A DNA stretch of 64,000 nucleotides from FEN-680 sp036845225. GTDB lineage: Bacteria > Actinomycetota > Geothermincolia > Fen-727 > Anoxymicrobiaceae. Below the pieces are notes generated by a model. That model did not search any database and was not told the origin of the DNA. It saw only the letters and a program-made list of their open reading frames with translations. Both the position numbers and the translations under genes were made by a program. Shown here in pieces: positions 63,859 through 64,000 of this stretch (the stretch's first letter is position 1; every line of letters starts with the position of its first letter). Location of the stretch: contig DAIUEJ010000007.1 of NCBI GenBank assembly GCA_036845225.1, positions 1 to 64,000 on the forward strand, in the 5' to 3' direction.

Positions 63859-64000
63859 ATGAGGACTTTCCATAGAGGATTCAGGAGCTTCAGGCGCAAC
63901 TACACCCGCAACATCGTGGTGGTCGTGCTGCTGTTCGTGTGCCTCACGTTCTCCATGTCGATGCTCGCGGTGAAGCTCGCCGCGGACAACCAGGTCAGCA
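63859..64000 (+). CDS. MacB/FtsX-like ABC permease, N-terminal part (cut by window end)
   Basis: The ATG at 63859 opens a frame that runs off the end: FRRNYTRNIVVVVLLFVCLT then FSMSMLAVKLAADNQ. A basic start, one long helix and then an extracytoplasmic part match MacB/LolE-type permeases (FtsX-like). With the preceding lipoprotein it probably forms a transport or lipoprotein-handling unit. Only 47 residues are visible. Confidence 0.65.
   Translation, partial: MRTFHRGFRSFRRNYTRNIVVVVLLFVCLTFSMSMLAVKLAADNQVS

Overview
The window is a high-GC bacterial chromosome segment that looks like it comes from an anaerobic or facultative Actinobacteria-like lineage. This is inferred from gene content: a selenocysteine formate dehydrogenase beside metV and metF (methyl branch of the Wood-Ljungdahl pathway), a tungsten-type aldehyde:ferredoxin oxidoreductase with its own MoaD-like protein, V4R-domain and small uncharacterised proteins, and GTG/TTG starts. 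No rRNA, tRNA, CRISPR array or intact transposase was seen. The taxonomic assignment is not proven by anything in the sequence.

Layout. 1-1.8 kb: end of an ABC-2 permease, then three decayed genes (alpha/beta hydrolase, response regulator, frameshifted PadR). 1.8-5.9 kb: RND/MMPL exporter, PLD-family lipoprotein, SHOCT protein. 5.7-13.6 kb: tandem membrane paralogues, an acyl-CoA dehydrogenase/XRE regulator pair with palindromic operators facing a divergent gene, SRPBCC protein, medium-chain dehydrogenase, EamA transporter, Fe-S protein. 13.7-17.7 kb: P-type ATPase and several gene fragments cut by palindromic repeats. 17.9-24.5 kb: a lipid/alcohol/aldehyde module (acyl-CoA synthetase diverging from SCP2, Fe-alcohol dehydrogenase, SCP2, AOR and MoaD genes). 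24.6-30.2 kb: NlpC/P60 lipoprotein, threonine-dehydrogenase-like enzyme, acetyltransferase, GT39-like mannosyltransferase, hydrolase. 30.5-35.8 kb: a 1742-residue secreted multicopper oxidase with an unusual modular architecture. 36.6-46.4 kb: Fe-S protein, the Sec-containing formate dehydrogenase, a degenerate NuoE/NuoF-like partner, metV, a GAF histidine kinase, metF and two receiver proteins, all apparently one transcription direction from 38.3 kb. 46.4-55.7 kb: a FeeM/LuxI-like N-acyltransferase in operon with a PaaK-like CoA ligase, hydrolase, a membrane protein split by an in-frame TGA, V4R protein, glycerol kinase, MFS transporter, DUF3795. 55.8-58.3 kb: a membrane-anchored enolase-family protein. 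58.3-64 kb: methyltransferase overlapping a haloalkane dehalogenase, metallophosphoesterase lipoprotein, and an OmpR-type two-component system with matching operator-like repeats in front of itself and of a lipoprotein/ABC permease pair.

The strongest candidates for something undescribed are the membrane enolase, the CoA ligase plus acyltransferase pair (possible small-molecule signal or N-acyl amino acid synthesis), the modular multicopper oxidase, and the signalling genes embedded in the formate/methyl-THF operon. Across the window at least three families of dispersed palindromic repeats (cores GGGGTCnGnCCCC, GCCGGCGGGACGCCGGCGCTACG, and CCCTCCCCCTTGAGGGGG) sit at gene ends, often supplying or abutting stop codons and bordering truncated genes.
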